Positions 43,581-54,400 of a stretch of 64,000 nt of DNA are shown here, piece after piece. The notes below the pieces were generated by a model that was not told where the DNA came from, did not search any database, and saw only the letters and a program-made list of their open reading frames with translations. Both the position numbers and the translations under genes were made by a program. The stretch covers positions 62,001 to 126,000 of the forward strand of contig JAJYNO010000029.1 in the NCBI GenBank assembly GCA_021786295.1, in the 5' to 3' direction. The first letter of the stretch is position 1. Every line of letters begins with the position of its first letter. The stretch comes from a bacterium (GTDB lineage: Bacteria; Elusimicrobiota; Elusimicrobia; Elusimicrobiales; UBA9959).

Positions 43581-44309
43581 ATGACGACCGAGATCCTTTT
43601 CGGCATAAACACTGCGGAGGAGGTCCTCAGGGCCGGGCGCAGGCGCGTGCTGCGCCTGGCCGTGCTGCGCGGTGAGGGCGGGCCGCGCATAAAGGCGCTG
43701 GCCGGGCTGGCCCGCAGCCGTGGTGTCGCCGTGGAGTTCTGCGACCAGCGCGTGCTGGCCAAGCTCGCCGCCGGCGGCAATCACCAGGGGGTTGTGATAG
43801 AGGCCGAACCGCTGAAGAAGCTCTCCCTTGAAGAGGCGCTCGCGCTGGAGAGCGACCCGAAAAAAACGGTCTGGGCCGGGCTGGACGGCATTACCGACCC
43901 GATGAACCTTGGCGCCATAATACGTTCCGCGGCCTGCTTCGGCGTTTCGACCGTCGTTCTGCCGGAGCGCAGGTCCGCCGGGCTCACTCCGGCGGCTCAG
44001 AAGACGGCCTCCGGCGCGGCCGAGCGCGTTAACGTCGTGGAGGTGGTGAACCTCAACCAGACCATCCTCAGGCTGAAGGAAAAGGGGTTCTGGGTATACG
44101 GCCTGGACATGGGGGGAAAGCCGCTGTCCCGGGTCGACTTCGCGCTGCCGGCCTTCATCGTCATCGGGTCCGAGGGCGAGGGGCTCCATCAGAAGACCGG
44201 GGAGCATTGCGACGAGCTGGTGTCTATCCCGCAGAAGGGCGGGGTGGAGAGCCTGAACGCAAGCAACGCCGCCGCGGTGGCCTTCTACGAACTTTCCAAA
44301 AAACTGTAG
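43581..44309 (+). CDS. rlmB: SpoU/TrmH-family rRNA 2'-O-methyltransferase (RlmB-like)
   Basis: 242 aa, typical RlmB length. The N-terminal substrate-binding domain (GINTAEEVLRAG ... GGNHQGVVIEAEP) is followed by the knotted SPOUT domain with motif 1 DGITDPMNLGAIIRSAACFG, motif 2 IVIGSEGEGL and motif 3 SIPQKGGVESLNASNAAAVAFYEL. The family methylates 23S rRNA G2251 or a tRNA position using S-adenosylmethionine. The NHQG and SLNAS-type segments favour RlmB over TrmH. Confidence 0.88.
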   Translation: MTTEILFGINTAEEVLRAGRRRVLRLAVLRGEGGPRIKALAGLARSRGVAVEFCDQRVLAKLAAGGNHQGVVIEAEPLKKLSLEEALALESDPKKTVWAGLDGITDPMNLGAIIRSAACFGVSTVVLPERRSAGLTPAAQKTASGAAERVNVVEVVNLNQTILRLKEKGFWVYGLDMGGKPLSRVDFALPAFIVIGSEGEGLHQKTGEHCDELVSIPQKGGVESLNASNAAAVAFYELSKKL

Positions 44310-44328
44310 CGCGGCGCGCCCCGGCGGA

Positions 44329-44413
44329 CATAAAGACAACGCGGGCACTCGCCCGCGCTGTCTCCCTCAAAGTTATGGAGCGGAAAGCGACCGTCGATAA
44401 GGTGTTCCGCTCC
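44329..44413 (-). ncRNA. Candidate small RNA (about 85 nt) with own promoter and terminator
   Basis: Predicted to start at 44413, six bases after a TATACT. The 5' end folds at once into a hairpin with nine perfect pairs (GGAGCGGAA with TTCCGCTCC, 44377-44413). A 13-base single-stranded linker containing AACTTTGAGGG follows. The 3' hairpin (44334-44363; AGACA-a-CGCGGGC / GCCCGCG-c-TGTCT) is followed by TTTAT, a terminator-like end. No open frame of note. It lies between rlmB (convergent) and the MltA gene, and resembles no RNA family I recognise. Confidence 0.55.
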
Positions 44414-44419
44414 GAAAAT

Positions 44420-44447
44420 AGTATAGCAGATAATCCTGGTTTGTCAA
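44420..44447 (-). promoter_or_regulatory. Consensus promoter (TTGACA-N16-TATACT) of the small RNA
   Basis: Perfect -35 and a five-of-six -10 on the minus strand, with no minus-strand protein gene downstream before rlmB's antisense. Confidence 0.7.
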
Positions 44448-44498
44448 GGGGTGCGCTATTGACGCGTCAATAGGCGCCTCTCGTCTGCCGGGGGCGGC

Positions 44499-45767
44499 CT
44501 ATTTCAGGACGAAGAGGTAGAGCTCGCCGGGGGCCTTCATGGCGGAGGCCTCCGTTTCAGCGGCCTCCCCCGAGCCCCAGAAGAGGTCCACGCGGCCGGG
44601 GCCGCGTATGGCGGAGCCGGTGTCCTCGGTGGCCACGAAACGGCTGAAATCGCGGAAGCTCAGGCCTGAGGCGCCGGCCACCGGGCGTCGGGACTTGAGC
44701 AGGCCGAAAAGGCCAAGCGGTATGTACTTGGGATCTATCGCTACGGAGCGGCCGGGAGTGAGGGCCCGGCCCATGGCGCCGTAAGGGCTGCCGTCCTTCG
44801 GCATGCGTCTGAAATAGACGTAGCGGGGGTCCAGGTCGGTCAGGCGCTCTTCGCGGGGGCCCTGGGAGGCGAGGTAGCCTATGAAGTCCTTGAACGACAT
44901 CGCCGGTACCTCGCCGCAGTCCATCAGCAGTTTCTGGACGCTGCGGTAGGGCCAGCCGTTGGCCCCGTCGAAGCCGGCGCGGATGTAATCGCCGTCGGGG
45001 AAGCGCAGCACGCCGGAGCCCTGTATCTGCAGCAGCATGATCTGCGCCGGGTGCGCCGACCAGACCAGTTCGAGTCCCTTGCCGGAGAGCGCGCCGGCGT
45101 GCACCTGCTGCGTGGAGTAGTGGCGCACCAGTTTCCCGTCCGGGCCGTAGCGGCCGTAATCAAAATCCACTCCCATGGCGGGGGTGGTCTTTATGAGGTC
45201 CGGCGGGCGCAGGTATACGGGGTATTTGTGCTCCGCGTCCGGCGCGGCGGTGACAGGGATCTCCGCCTCGTAATAGCCGGTTATGACCGTCTTGCCGGTG
45301 CCGTCGTCGGCCGAAGCGCGGTAGATCCTGAAGCGGCTCTCAAGCGCCTTACGCAGTTCTTCCGGAGAGAGGCGCGCCGAGAAGAGGTCCGCCAGGGCCT
45401 GCATGGTGGCGCGCATGCGCGGGGCGTCGTAGGTGTCAGTGCCTATCCTTATCTCCGCCGAATCCGGGCGCGAGCGCCAGTAGGCCGCGTCGTCCGAGAG
45501 CGCCCGGAGCAGGCCGGCCCTGTCCAGGTCGTCGGCCGGCAGCGGCAGCAGGGCGGGGTCTACGGGGGAGACCTCCCTGACGGCCGGGGGGTCGTAATAG
45601 CCCTCCCCTGCCCGCAGGGCGGCCAGTCTGGGGCAGGCGTTCAGGGTGTCGGCCGGGGCGCCGGAAGCCGGCGCGGACGCGGGGGCGTCGGCCGGGGCGT
45701 ACCAGGCGTTCCTGCAGAAGCCGGCGGAGGGCAGCAGTAAAGCGAGGAGGAAAGCGGCCGCCTTCAT
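44499..45767 (-). CDS. mltA: Membrane-bound lytic murein transglycosylase A (MltA)
   Basis: 422 aa. Signal peptide (MKAAAFLLALLLPSAGF). The MltA barrel is recognisable from ITGYYEAEIPVT, KYPVYLRPPDL, LVWSAHPAQIMLLQIQGSGVL and NGWPYRSVQKLLMD. The terminal 3D domain has ATEDTGSAIRGPGRVDLFWGSG with its catalytic Asp pattern. It cleaves peptidoglycan to 1,6-anhydro products. There is no clean lipobox, so it may be periplasmic. The start is fixed by the signal peptide; a TAGTAT hexamer ends seven bases before it and there is no ribosome-binding site. Confidence 0.88.
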   Translation of the reverse strand: MKAAAFLLALLLPSAGFCRNAWYAPADAPASAPASGAPADTLNACPRLAALRAGEGYYDPPAVREVSPVDPALLPLPADDLDRAGLLRALSDDAAYWRSRPDSAEIRIGTDTYDAPRMRATMQALADLFSARLSPEELRKALESRFRIYRASADDGTGKTVITGYYEAEIPVTAAPDAEHKYPVYLRPPDLIKTTPAMGVDFDYGRYGPDGKLVRHYSTQQVHAGALSGKGLELVWSAHPAQIMLLQIQGSGVLRFPDGDYIRAGFDGANGWPYRSVQKLLMDCGEVPAMSFKDFIGYLASQGPREERLTDLDPRYVYFRRMPKDGSPYGAMGRALTPGRSVAIDPKYIPLGLFGLLKSRRPVAGASGLSFRDFSRFVATEDTGSAIRGPGRVDLFWGSGEAAETEASAMKAPGELYLFVLK

Positions 45768-45774
45768 AATCAGA

Positions 45775-45780
45775 ATACTA
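45775..45780 (-). promoter_or_regulatory. -10 element TAGTAT 7 nt before mltA
   Basis: Followed by TCTGATT and then ATG; predicts a leaderless message. Confidence 0.45.
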
Positions 45781-45835
45781 CATAATGGGTCCGGGGAAAT
45801 CAATACCGGCGGCGCCAGGACCCGGCCCGGAAACG

Positions 45836-46108
45836 TCAGAATCGGAGGACCGACGCTATTTCCAGCAGGTCGTTCTCGTTCAGCGGGCGGTCCTCTTCGG
45901 CCAGCCACTCTGCCCGCAGCAGCGGCTTCCAGGCGGTCTCGGCGGAGATGCGCCCTATCAGTTCCCCTCGGCTGCGCAGCTCGAAGAACTGCCTTGTCCC
46001 TGATGCCCCGGTGCCCCAGTCCGGACGCCTGTAGATGAACACCGTCTCCCCGTCGGCCCGCTCGGCGCGGTAGCCCCCGCACATCCACTCCCTGATATTC
46101 CAACCCAT
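45836..46108 (-). CDS. Small hypothetical protein
   Basis: 90 aa, with a compact soluble composition (IREWMCGGYRAERADGETVF, RQFFELRSRGELIGRIS, EEDRPLNENDLLEIASVL). Preceded by GGGGGTGG, a strong ribosome-binding site. It follows another small frame (46136-46330) by 27 bases, so the two may form an operon. No domain recognised. Confidence 0.5.
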   Translation of the reverse strand: MGWNIREWMCGGYRAERADGETVFIYRRPDWGTGASGTRQFFELRSRGELIGRISAETAWKPLLRAEWLAEEDRPLNENDLLEIASVLRF

Positions 46109-46135
46109 AACCCACCCCCGTGAGCCTGCCGGGAT

Positions 46136-46330
46136 TCAGCGCAGGGCGCAAGCGGCTTCCACGGCCGCCCGTTCCTGCCCGGCGGCGGAAGCCTGCCAGA
46201 GCTTCAAAGAAAGGAAGATCTCGGCCGCGGGGCCGGCGCCGAGCATATAGATCCTAAGGCTTCCCCTGAGCCTGCCGTCCAGGAAGCCGGCCTTCGCGCT
46301 GATTATAGATCTGTGCCTTCTGTTGGTCAT
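46136..46330 (-). CDS. Small hypothetical protein
   Basis: 64 aa, basic N-terminus (MTNRRHRSIISAKAGFLDGR) and a helical Ala-rich rest. No ribosome-binding site; the extended -10 TGC-TATGCT ends six bases before the ATG, the spacing seen at other genes here. No domain recognised. Confidence 0.4.
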   Translation of the reverse strand: MTNRRHRSIISAKAGFLDGRLRGSLRIYMLGAGPAAEIFLSLKLWQASAAGQERAAVEAACALR

Positions 46331-46336
46331 ACCGAT

Positions 46337-46345
46337 AGCATAGCA
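46337..46345 (-). promoter_or_regulatory. Extended -10 (TGC-TATGCT) 6 nt before a start codon
   Basis: Minus strand; predicts a leaderless transcript for the small gene at 46330. Confidence 0.4.
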
Positions 46346-46457
46346 GACCAACCCGACAAGGGGCTGTCGCGTTCCCGTGTCCGTTCCCGGCCCCCGGGGG
46401 GCGGGCGGGGCATTCCTTATATATTGACGCTCCCGGAAGGAGCGGGGCGCGGCGGGC

Positions 46458-47402
46458 TTATTTCCCGAGGTAGGCGGCTATGCGCGTTTTGACCTCTGCG
46501 CGCAGGGACTCGGGGGAAACTATCGTTATCTCCGGCATCCAGTGCAGCACCAGCGGGACCACCTCCATCGGGTGGCGGATGACGGCCTTAACGGTGACGG
46601 AGCCGTCGGCCGCTGGTCTCGAGATCTTCTGGCCAGGCAGGATCTCCTTGCTGCGCAGGAAATCCGCGGCGGCGCCTTCGGCGCGCAGCGTGACCGGGGT
46701 TTTCCTGCCTTCGTTGACGCCCCAGATCGTCGTGGCCGTGCCTATTATCCCCTTTATCGTCTCCGGCGGCGGAGGCGGGAACTCCTCTGGGAGTATCTCC
46801 AGCTTCCGGATGCGGTCCACGCGGAACTTCGGGTACTCGCCGGCGCGGCCGCCGTCCACCGAGGCCATCATATAGAAGAAGTTTTCGCTGGCCAATATCT
46901 TGACCGGGCAGAGCACGCGCTCCTTCTCTCCCGCGGCGGAGACGTAGCGCACCTTGAGCTTCTTGGTCTGCTCTATGGCGAAAACGATGTCTTCGTAGAA
47001 CTTGCGCGTCAGCGGGTTAAGCGCGCGCGGACCCACGGCGTAGAACGGGGAGTCCGACGGGGAGGACGCGGTGGCTCGTTCGAAGATCTTGTCGAAGGCG
47101 TCCTTGATGGCCCCGCCCATGCCTCCGGCCATCTCGCGCATCAGCACCAGCACCGAGAGCTGCTCGCTGGACAGGTTGTAGCTCTTGAGGGACACCCCTC
47201 CGGCGAAGGCGTAGACGCCCTTCTGCGGGTTGTCCAGGTGGAAACCGGTCACGTTTATGCGCTCCAGGTCGCGCTGTATGGAGCGTTCCGTCACGCCGAA
47301 CTCGGCCGCCAGGTCCGCCACCCGCACGGGCCCCTCGTTGAGCTTGTTGAGTATGTTCAGGACCCTGAAATATTTCTTGTCGCCGGAATCTTTCTGGTAC
47401 AT
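46458..47402 (-). CDS. WYL-domain transcriptional regulator
   Basis: 314 aa. N-terminal DeoR-like winged helix-turn-helix (KYFRVLNILNKLNEGPVRVADLAAEFGVTERSIQRDLERI), then a central WYL domain (KKLKVRYVSAAGEKERVLCPVKI, FYMMASVDGG, FRVDRIRKLEIL) and a WCX-type C-terminal part (VTLRAEGAAADFL, VTVKAVIRHPMEVVPLVLHW). WYL regulators sense small ligands or nucleic acids, often around stress or defence genes. Ribosome-binding site GGGGGAGG and TATAAT upstream. The target is not visible; the divergent tRNA promoter is about 60 bases away. Confidence 0.88.
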   Translation of the reverse strand: MYQKDSGDKKYFRVLNILNKLNEGPVRVADLAAEFGVTERSIQRDLERINVTGFHLDNPQKGVYAFAGGVSLKSYNLSSEQLSVLVLMREMAGGMGGAIKDAFDKIFERATASSPSDSPFYAVGPRALNPLTRKFYEDIVFAIEQTKKLKVRYVSAAGEKERVLCPVKILASENFFYMMASVDGGRAGEYPKFRVDRIRKLEILPEEFPPPPPETIKGIIGTATTIWGVNEGRKTPVTLRAEGAAADFLRSKEILPGQKISRPAADGSVTVKAVIRHPMEVVPLVLHWMPEITIVSPESLRAEVKTRIAAYLGK

Positions 47403-47425
47403 GCCTCCCCCTTGAGAACGGTTAC

Positions 47426-47431
47426 ATTATA
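47426..47431 (-). promoter_or_regulatory. -10 element TATAAT of the WYL regulator gene
   Basis: Minus strand, 24 bases before the start codon; no convincing -35. Confidence 0.5.
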
Positions 47432-47465
47432 TAATTTAAAGGAAGAGCCGGGTATACGGCCTTCC

Positions 47466-47494
47466 TTGACTGCGGACGGCCAAATAAATATAAT
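47466..47494 (+). promoter_or_regulatory. Sigma-70 promoter (TTGACT-N17-TATAAT) of the tRNA-tuf cluster
   Basis: Near-perfect promoter with optimal spacing, transcription start near 47501, upstream of tRNA-Gly, tRNA-Thr and tuf. Confidence 0.8.
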
Positions 47495-47548
47495 TTACTC
47501 TCCGCAGGCGTAACGGCCCGCGGTAGTTTTGCCGGTTCTTTGAACTTT

Positions 47549-47619
47549 GCGGGCGTAGTTCAATGGTAGAACGTCTGCCTTCCAAGCAGATCACGTGGGT
47601 TCGATTCCCATCGCCCGCT
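47549..47619 (+). tRNA. tRNA-Gly (anticodon TCC)
   Basis: Cloverleaf: acceptor GCGGGCG/CGCCCGC, anticodon stem TCTGC/GCAGA with loop CTTCCAA, T loop GGTTCGATTCC. CCA is not encoded. Confidence 0.95.
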
Positions 47620-47795
47620 CTCGCTGTGGTTTGGCTCCGCATTCCTCTTAGGAGGGGTTCAGCGGGCGCGTCGCCTAGAGGCGAAAGCGCCAGCGACGAT
47701 GAAACGGGGAACCGCAGTTTCCCCTTGCGGGGCACCCGGCCGAAGAAGGCCGGGCGGTTAATCCGTCTCGCGCAGCAGCGCGAGGCGCGACAAAT
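47620..47795 (+). other. Hairpin-rich spacer between two tRNA genes
   Basis: No gene seen. Three short hairpins are visible: TCGCC-taga-GGCGA, CCGGCC-gaaga-GGCCGG and CTCGCGC-agca-GCGCGAG. They may guide processing of the tRNA precursor. Confidence 0.4.
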
Positions 47796-47868
47796 GCTGG
47801 GGTAGCTCAGCTGGTAGAGCATCTCCATGGTAAGGAGAAGGTCGTGGGTTCAATCCCCATCCCCAGCT
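47796..47868 (+). tRNA. tRNA-Thr (anticodon GGT)
   Basis: Acceptor GCTGGGG/CCCCAGC, anticodon stem TCTCC/GGAGA with loop ATGGTAA, T loop GGTTCAATCC. CCA is not encoded. Confidence 0.95.
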
Positions 47869-47926
47869 TTCATATTTGAAGCGTCAAGCGTGATTTCAGA
47901 ATAGACTAAGTTCAGGAGAGACCAAA

Positions 47927-49123
<1,197 letters not shown>

Positions 49124-49133
49124 CCGGCCTTGC

Positions 49134-49163
49134 GGCGGCGGTCCCTTTCACGGGGCCGCCGCC
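49134..49163 (+). other. Hairpin between tuf and rpmG
   Basis: Twelve-base-pair stem (GGCGGCGG with CCGCCGCC, extended by four pairs), loop six, no T tract. Possible processing site or attenuator. Confidence 0.5.
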
Positions 49164-49187
49164 GGCCGATTTCAACGGAGTCTTATA

Positions 49188-49343
49188 ATGGCTGAAAGAA
49201 TACACATCACCTTGGGCTGCACGGTCTGCAAGAACAAGAACTACCACTACGCCAGGGGCAAGAAGAAGGAGTTCAAGATCGAACTCATGAAGTTCTGCCG
49301 CAAGTGCGGCAAGCAGACCCCGCACAAGGAAGTGAAGTCCTGA
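49188..49343 (+). CDS. rpmG: 50S ribosomal protein bL33, zinc-binding form
   Basis: 51 aa. MAERIHITLGCTVCKNKNYH then RKCG: two C-x2-C pairs (CTVC, CRKC), the zinc-bearing (C+) type. ACGGAG upstream of the ATG. Lies between tuf and tRNA-Trp, the usual bacterial place. Confidence 0.93.
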   Translation: MAERIHITLGCTVCKNKNYHYARGKKKEFKIELMKFCRKCGKQTPHKEVKS

Positions 49344-49352
49344 TATTAAGAC

Positions 49353-49426
49353 GGGAGCGTCGGTTAACGGTAAACCAGCGGTCTCCAAAACCGCAACTGA
49401 GGGTTCGATTCCTTCCGCTCCCGCCA
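49353..49426 (+). tRNA. tRNA-Trp (anticodon CCA)
   Basis: Acceptor GGGAGCG/CGCTCCC, anticodon stem GCGGT/ACCGC with loop CTCCAAA, T loop GGTTCGATTCC. CCA end is encoded, unlike the two other tRNAs. Confidence 0.95.
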
Positions 49427-49464
49427 AGATTTGGAGCCGCCCCCCGCGGCCGGACAACGGGCTT

Positions 49465-49653
49465 ATGAACAAATACACCGGTTTTCTTAAGGAAGTCTGG
49501 GAGGAGCTGGGCAAGGTCACCTGGCTGAACCGCAAGGACGTGGTCAGCTCCACGATAGCGGTGAGCGTCGTGGTGATACTTGTGGCCATCTATGTGAGCG
49601 GGGTGGACGTGGTGCTGCAGGCCGCGCTCAGGGCCATACTGGGAGGCCGATAA
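49465..49653 (+). CDS. secE: Preprotein translocase subunit SecE
   Basis: 62 aa single-span form. The amphipathic FLKEVWEELGKVTWLNRKDV motif precedes one membrane helix (STIAVSVVVILVAIYV). Part of the SecYEG channel. No clear ribosome-binding site; its message is probably released by tRNA-Trp processing. The stop overlaps the nusG start by one base (TAATG). Confidence 0.93.
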   Translation: MNKYTGFLKEVWEELGKVTWLNRKDVVSSTIAVSVVVILVAIYVSGVDVVLQAALRAILGGR

Positions 49654-50186
49654 TGGCAGACAAGGCTTGGTACGTCATACACACCCGCACGGGTTTCGAG
49701 GACAGGGTCTTCAAGACCCTGCAGGCCAAGGCCGACTCCCCGGAGTTCGCGGGCCGCATCGCGCAGGTCCTGATCCCCACCGAGGACGTGATGCAGGTCA
49801 AGAACAACCAGAAGAAGGTCTCGAAGCGCAAATTCTTTCCCGGCTACGTGCTGGTCAACATGGAGCTCGACAGCAACACCTATTGGGCCATCCGCGCGGT
49901 GCAGGGCGTCAGCGGCTTCCTGGGCGACCCGAAGCCGGTGGCGATGGGCGAGGAGGAGGTGCAGCAGATACTGGAGCTGCAGAACTCCACCAGCGCCGAG
50001 AAGCCCAAGCCGGCCGTGCAGTTCGAGAAGGGCGAGAACGTGCGCATCGTCGAGGGGCCGTTCAAGCACTTCATGGGCCTCGTGGAGGACGTCAACGAGG
50101 CGAAGGCCAAGCTGCGCGTCACCGTTACCGTTTTCGACCGCCCCACCCCGGTGGAGCTGGATTTTCTGCAGGTAGAGAAAGTATAA
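49653..50186 (+). CDS. nusG: Transcription termination/antitermination factor NusG
   Basis: 177 aa. N-terminal NGN domain (KAWYVIHTRTGFEDRVFKTL, KFFPGYVLVNMELD, VQGVSGFLGDPKPV) and C-terminal KOW domain (FEKGENVRIVEGPFKHFMGLVEDVN). It binds RNA polymerase and links it to the ribosome or Rho. Translationally coupled to secE. Confidence 0.95.
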   Translation: MADKAWYVIHTRTGFEDRVFKTLQAKADSPEFAGRIAQVLIPTEDVMQVKNNQKKVSKRKFFPGYVLVNMELDSNTYWAIRAVQGVSGFLGDPKPVAMGEEEVQQILELQNSTSAEKPKPAVQFEKGENVRIVEGPFKHFMGLVEDVNEAKAKLRVTVTVFDRPTPVELDFLQVEKV

Positions 50187-50297
50187 GTCTAAGGCCGCGC
50201 GCTTCCGCGGCTTAAGGGTGTCCGTCGTTACGCGGAGATCCCGGACAGATCAGAAAGGAGAGTTTAAGGAAAACAGGAATCCTTAAATCTTGTCATC

Positions 50298-50732
50298 ATG
50301 GCTAAAGTAAAAGCGGTAAAGACCTTCATAAAGCTCCAGATACCGGCCGGCTCGGCCAATCCCGCGCCGCCCGTAGGCCCCGCGCTCGGTCAGCACGGCG
50401 TCAACATCATGGACTTCTGCAAGCAGTTCAACGAGAAGACCCGCAAGCTCGAACAGGGCGTGCGCATCCCCGTCGTCATCACCGTGTACGAGGACCGCAG
50501 CTTCTCCTTCATCACGAAGATGCCGCCGATGTCGGTGCTCGTGCTGAAGGCCGCCGGCCTCGCCAAGGGTTCCAGCACCCCCAACAAGGAGAAGGTGGGC
50601 AAGCTGACGCTCAAGCAGGTGGAGGAAGTGGCCAGGCAGAAGCTGCCCGACCTCAACACCAAGGACGTCAAGCAGGCGATGGAGATGGTGAAGGGCACCG
50701 CCCGCAGCATGGGCGTGGACATCGTCCAGTAA
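50298..50732 (+). CDS. rplK: 50S ribosomal protein uL11
   Basis: 144 aa. [30 protein letters not shown] with the conserved Pro-rich N-terminal motif, [17 protein letters not shown] and the C-terminal rRNA-binding half. The 110-base leader holds AAAGGAGAG but 30 bases from the ATG, and a small GCCGCG/CGCGGC hairpin, so a processed or regulated leader is possible. Forms the GTPase-associated region with 23S rRNA. Confidence 0.94.
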   Translation: MAKVKAVKTFIKLQIPAGSANPAPPVGPALGQHGVNIMDFCKQFNEKTRKLEQGVRIPVVITVYEDRSFSFITKMPPMSVLVLKAAGLAKGSSTPNKEKVGKLTLKQVEEVARQKLPDLNTKDVKQAMEMVKGTARSMGVDIVQ

Positions 50733-50760
50733 ATTCGCCGCATAACGGCGGAAATGGAGG

Positions 50761-50788
50761 GAGCGGGGACCGCAAGGCCCCCGCGCTC
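50761..50788 (+). other. Hairpin in the rplK-rplA gap
   Basis: GAGCG-GGG ... CCC-CGCTC stem with one bulge, just before the rplA ribosome-binding site. It could take part in L1 autoregulation, but no L1-site consensus was checked. Confidence 0.35.
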
Positions 50789-50804
50789 GCACCTCGAGGA
50801 GAAA

Positions 50805-51497
50805 ATGATGGGAAAAAGGATAGCGAACATAAGGAAAGGCATTGACCTCTCCAGGCAGTACAGCGTAAAGGAGGCCGTGGCGCTCGTCAAGAAGAACGCC
50901 AACGCCAAGTTCGACGAGACCGTGGAAGTGCACCTGAAGCTGGGCATCGACGTCAAGCAGAGCGACCAGCAGGTGCGCAGCACCGTGGCGCTGCCGCACG
51001 GCACCGGCAAGACCAAGAAGATAGCCGTCATCGCCAAGGGCGATAAGGTCAAGGAGGCCGAGACCGCGGGCGCCGACGTGTTCGGCGGGCAGGACCTGAT
51101 AGACAAGATCTTCGGCGGGTTCATGGACTTCGAGATCCTCGTCGTGACCCCGGATATGATGAAGGACGCCGCCAAGCTCGGCAAGACGCTGGGCCCCAAG
51201 GGCCTGATGCCCAACCCGAAGAGCGGCACCGTGACCTTCGACATCGCCAAGACCGTCAAGGAACTCAAGGCCGGTCGCATCGAGTTCAAGGCCGATCCGC
51301 AGGGTATCGTGCACGCCATCGCCGGCAAGGTTTCGTTCCCTGAAGAGAAACTGGCCGAGAACGTGCAGGCCGTGATAGACGCCGTGCTGAAGGTGAAGCC
51401 TTCCGCTTCCAAGGGCGTCTACATGCAGTCCGTGTTCGTGTCGTCCTCCATGGGGGCGGGTATCCCCGTGGCCGTGGAGCAGAAAACCGCCGCTTAA
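50805..51497 (+). CDS. rplA: 50S ribosomal protein uL1
   Basis: 230 aa. RQYSVKEAVALVKKNANAKFDET, the GTGKTKKIAV loop, LGKTLGPKGLMPNPKSGTVT and SSSMGAGIPV are all conserved. Two adjacent ATGs follow GAGGAGA; the first gives a better spacing. Ends at a strong terminator, so rplJ and rplL are not in this transcript. Confidence 0.94.
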   Translation: MMGKRIANIRKGIDLSRQYSVKEAVALVKKNANAKFDETVEVHLKLGIDVKQSDQQVRSTVALPHGTGKTKKIAVIAKGDKVKEAETAGADVFGGQDLIDKIFGGFMDFEILVVTPDMMKDAAKLGKTLGPKGLMPNPKSGTVTFDIAKTVKELKAGRIEFKADPQGIVHAIAGKVSFPEEKLAENVQAVIDAVLKVKPSASKGVYMQSVFVSSSMGAGIPVAVEQKTAA

Positions 51498-51509
51498 GGC
51501 GTGAAAAGA

Positions 51510-51536
51510 CCCGCCGGAGACCCCGGCGGGTTTTTT
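51510..51536 (+). terminator. Rho-independent terminator after rplA
   Basis: Eight-base-pair CCCGCCGG/CCGGCGGG stem, loop five, six T. Ends the ribosomal transcript before hppA. Confidence 0.9.
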
Positions 51537-51559
51537 AAATAAAAACCAGAGGGGAAAAA

Positions 51560-53953
<2,394 letters not shown>

Positions 53954-53976
53954 AAAGGTCTGCTGCGTCCAACGGG

Positions 53977-54007
53977 AAATCCCCGCTCCGGCGGGGATTT
54001 TCTTTTA
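53977..54007 (+). terminator. Rho-independent terminator of hppA
   Basis: Ten-base-pair AAATCCCCGC/GCGGGGATTT stem, loop tccg, T-rich tail. Confidence 0.88.
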
Positions 54008-54400
54008 TAGGCCTCTAGCGTTTGCCGAATGCAAGTTCGGGGTCCTGCCGCCCGGACCGCTTTTCCGGTCCAGCCGCTACACCCATCCCCTGCTAGGAAA
54101 GGCGAGAAGCACCACTCTGTTCACCTTCCGCGGCTGTCCCGTAAAACCGGCCCGTGCGTCACCCCTCCAACTATTCCGGCGAAGTCCCGTTACATCCTAA
54201 AATCGCTATCCCCATAATAGATGGGGACGCTGCTTCCTAACTTCCAAACTTGAAGAACGAACGAAAGAAAATATAAAGTTATGGGGGTATTCCGGGGACA
54301 CAATGCTTAATTCTAATTGGATGAAGTAACGCGTAAGTAGCCGGTTTTTAGGGTGGTGAAATTGGGGGTGTCTCTTCAGAAATCACTTTGGGAGGGAAAT
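54008..54400. other. Gene-free, AT-richer stretch
   Basis: No gene can be supported. Composition drops visibly from ~54200 on. Two similar segments, GGGGACGCTGCTTCCTAA near 54223 and GGGGACACAATGCTTAAT near 54295, flank a short AT-rich core. They might be remnants of a small mobile element, but no transposase is seen. Confidence 0.35.

Noticed and set aside
47650-47670. Start of a tRNA-Tyr-like gene (GGAGGGGTTC)
   Set aside because: No matching 3' acceptor strand or anticodon arm follows.
49667-50215. Overlapping frame inside nusG
   Set aside because: Arg/Gly-rich out-of-frame reading of nusG.
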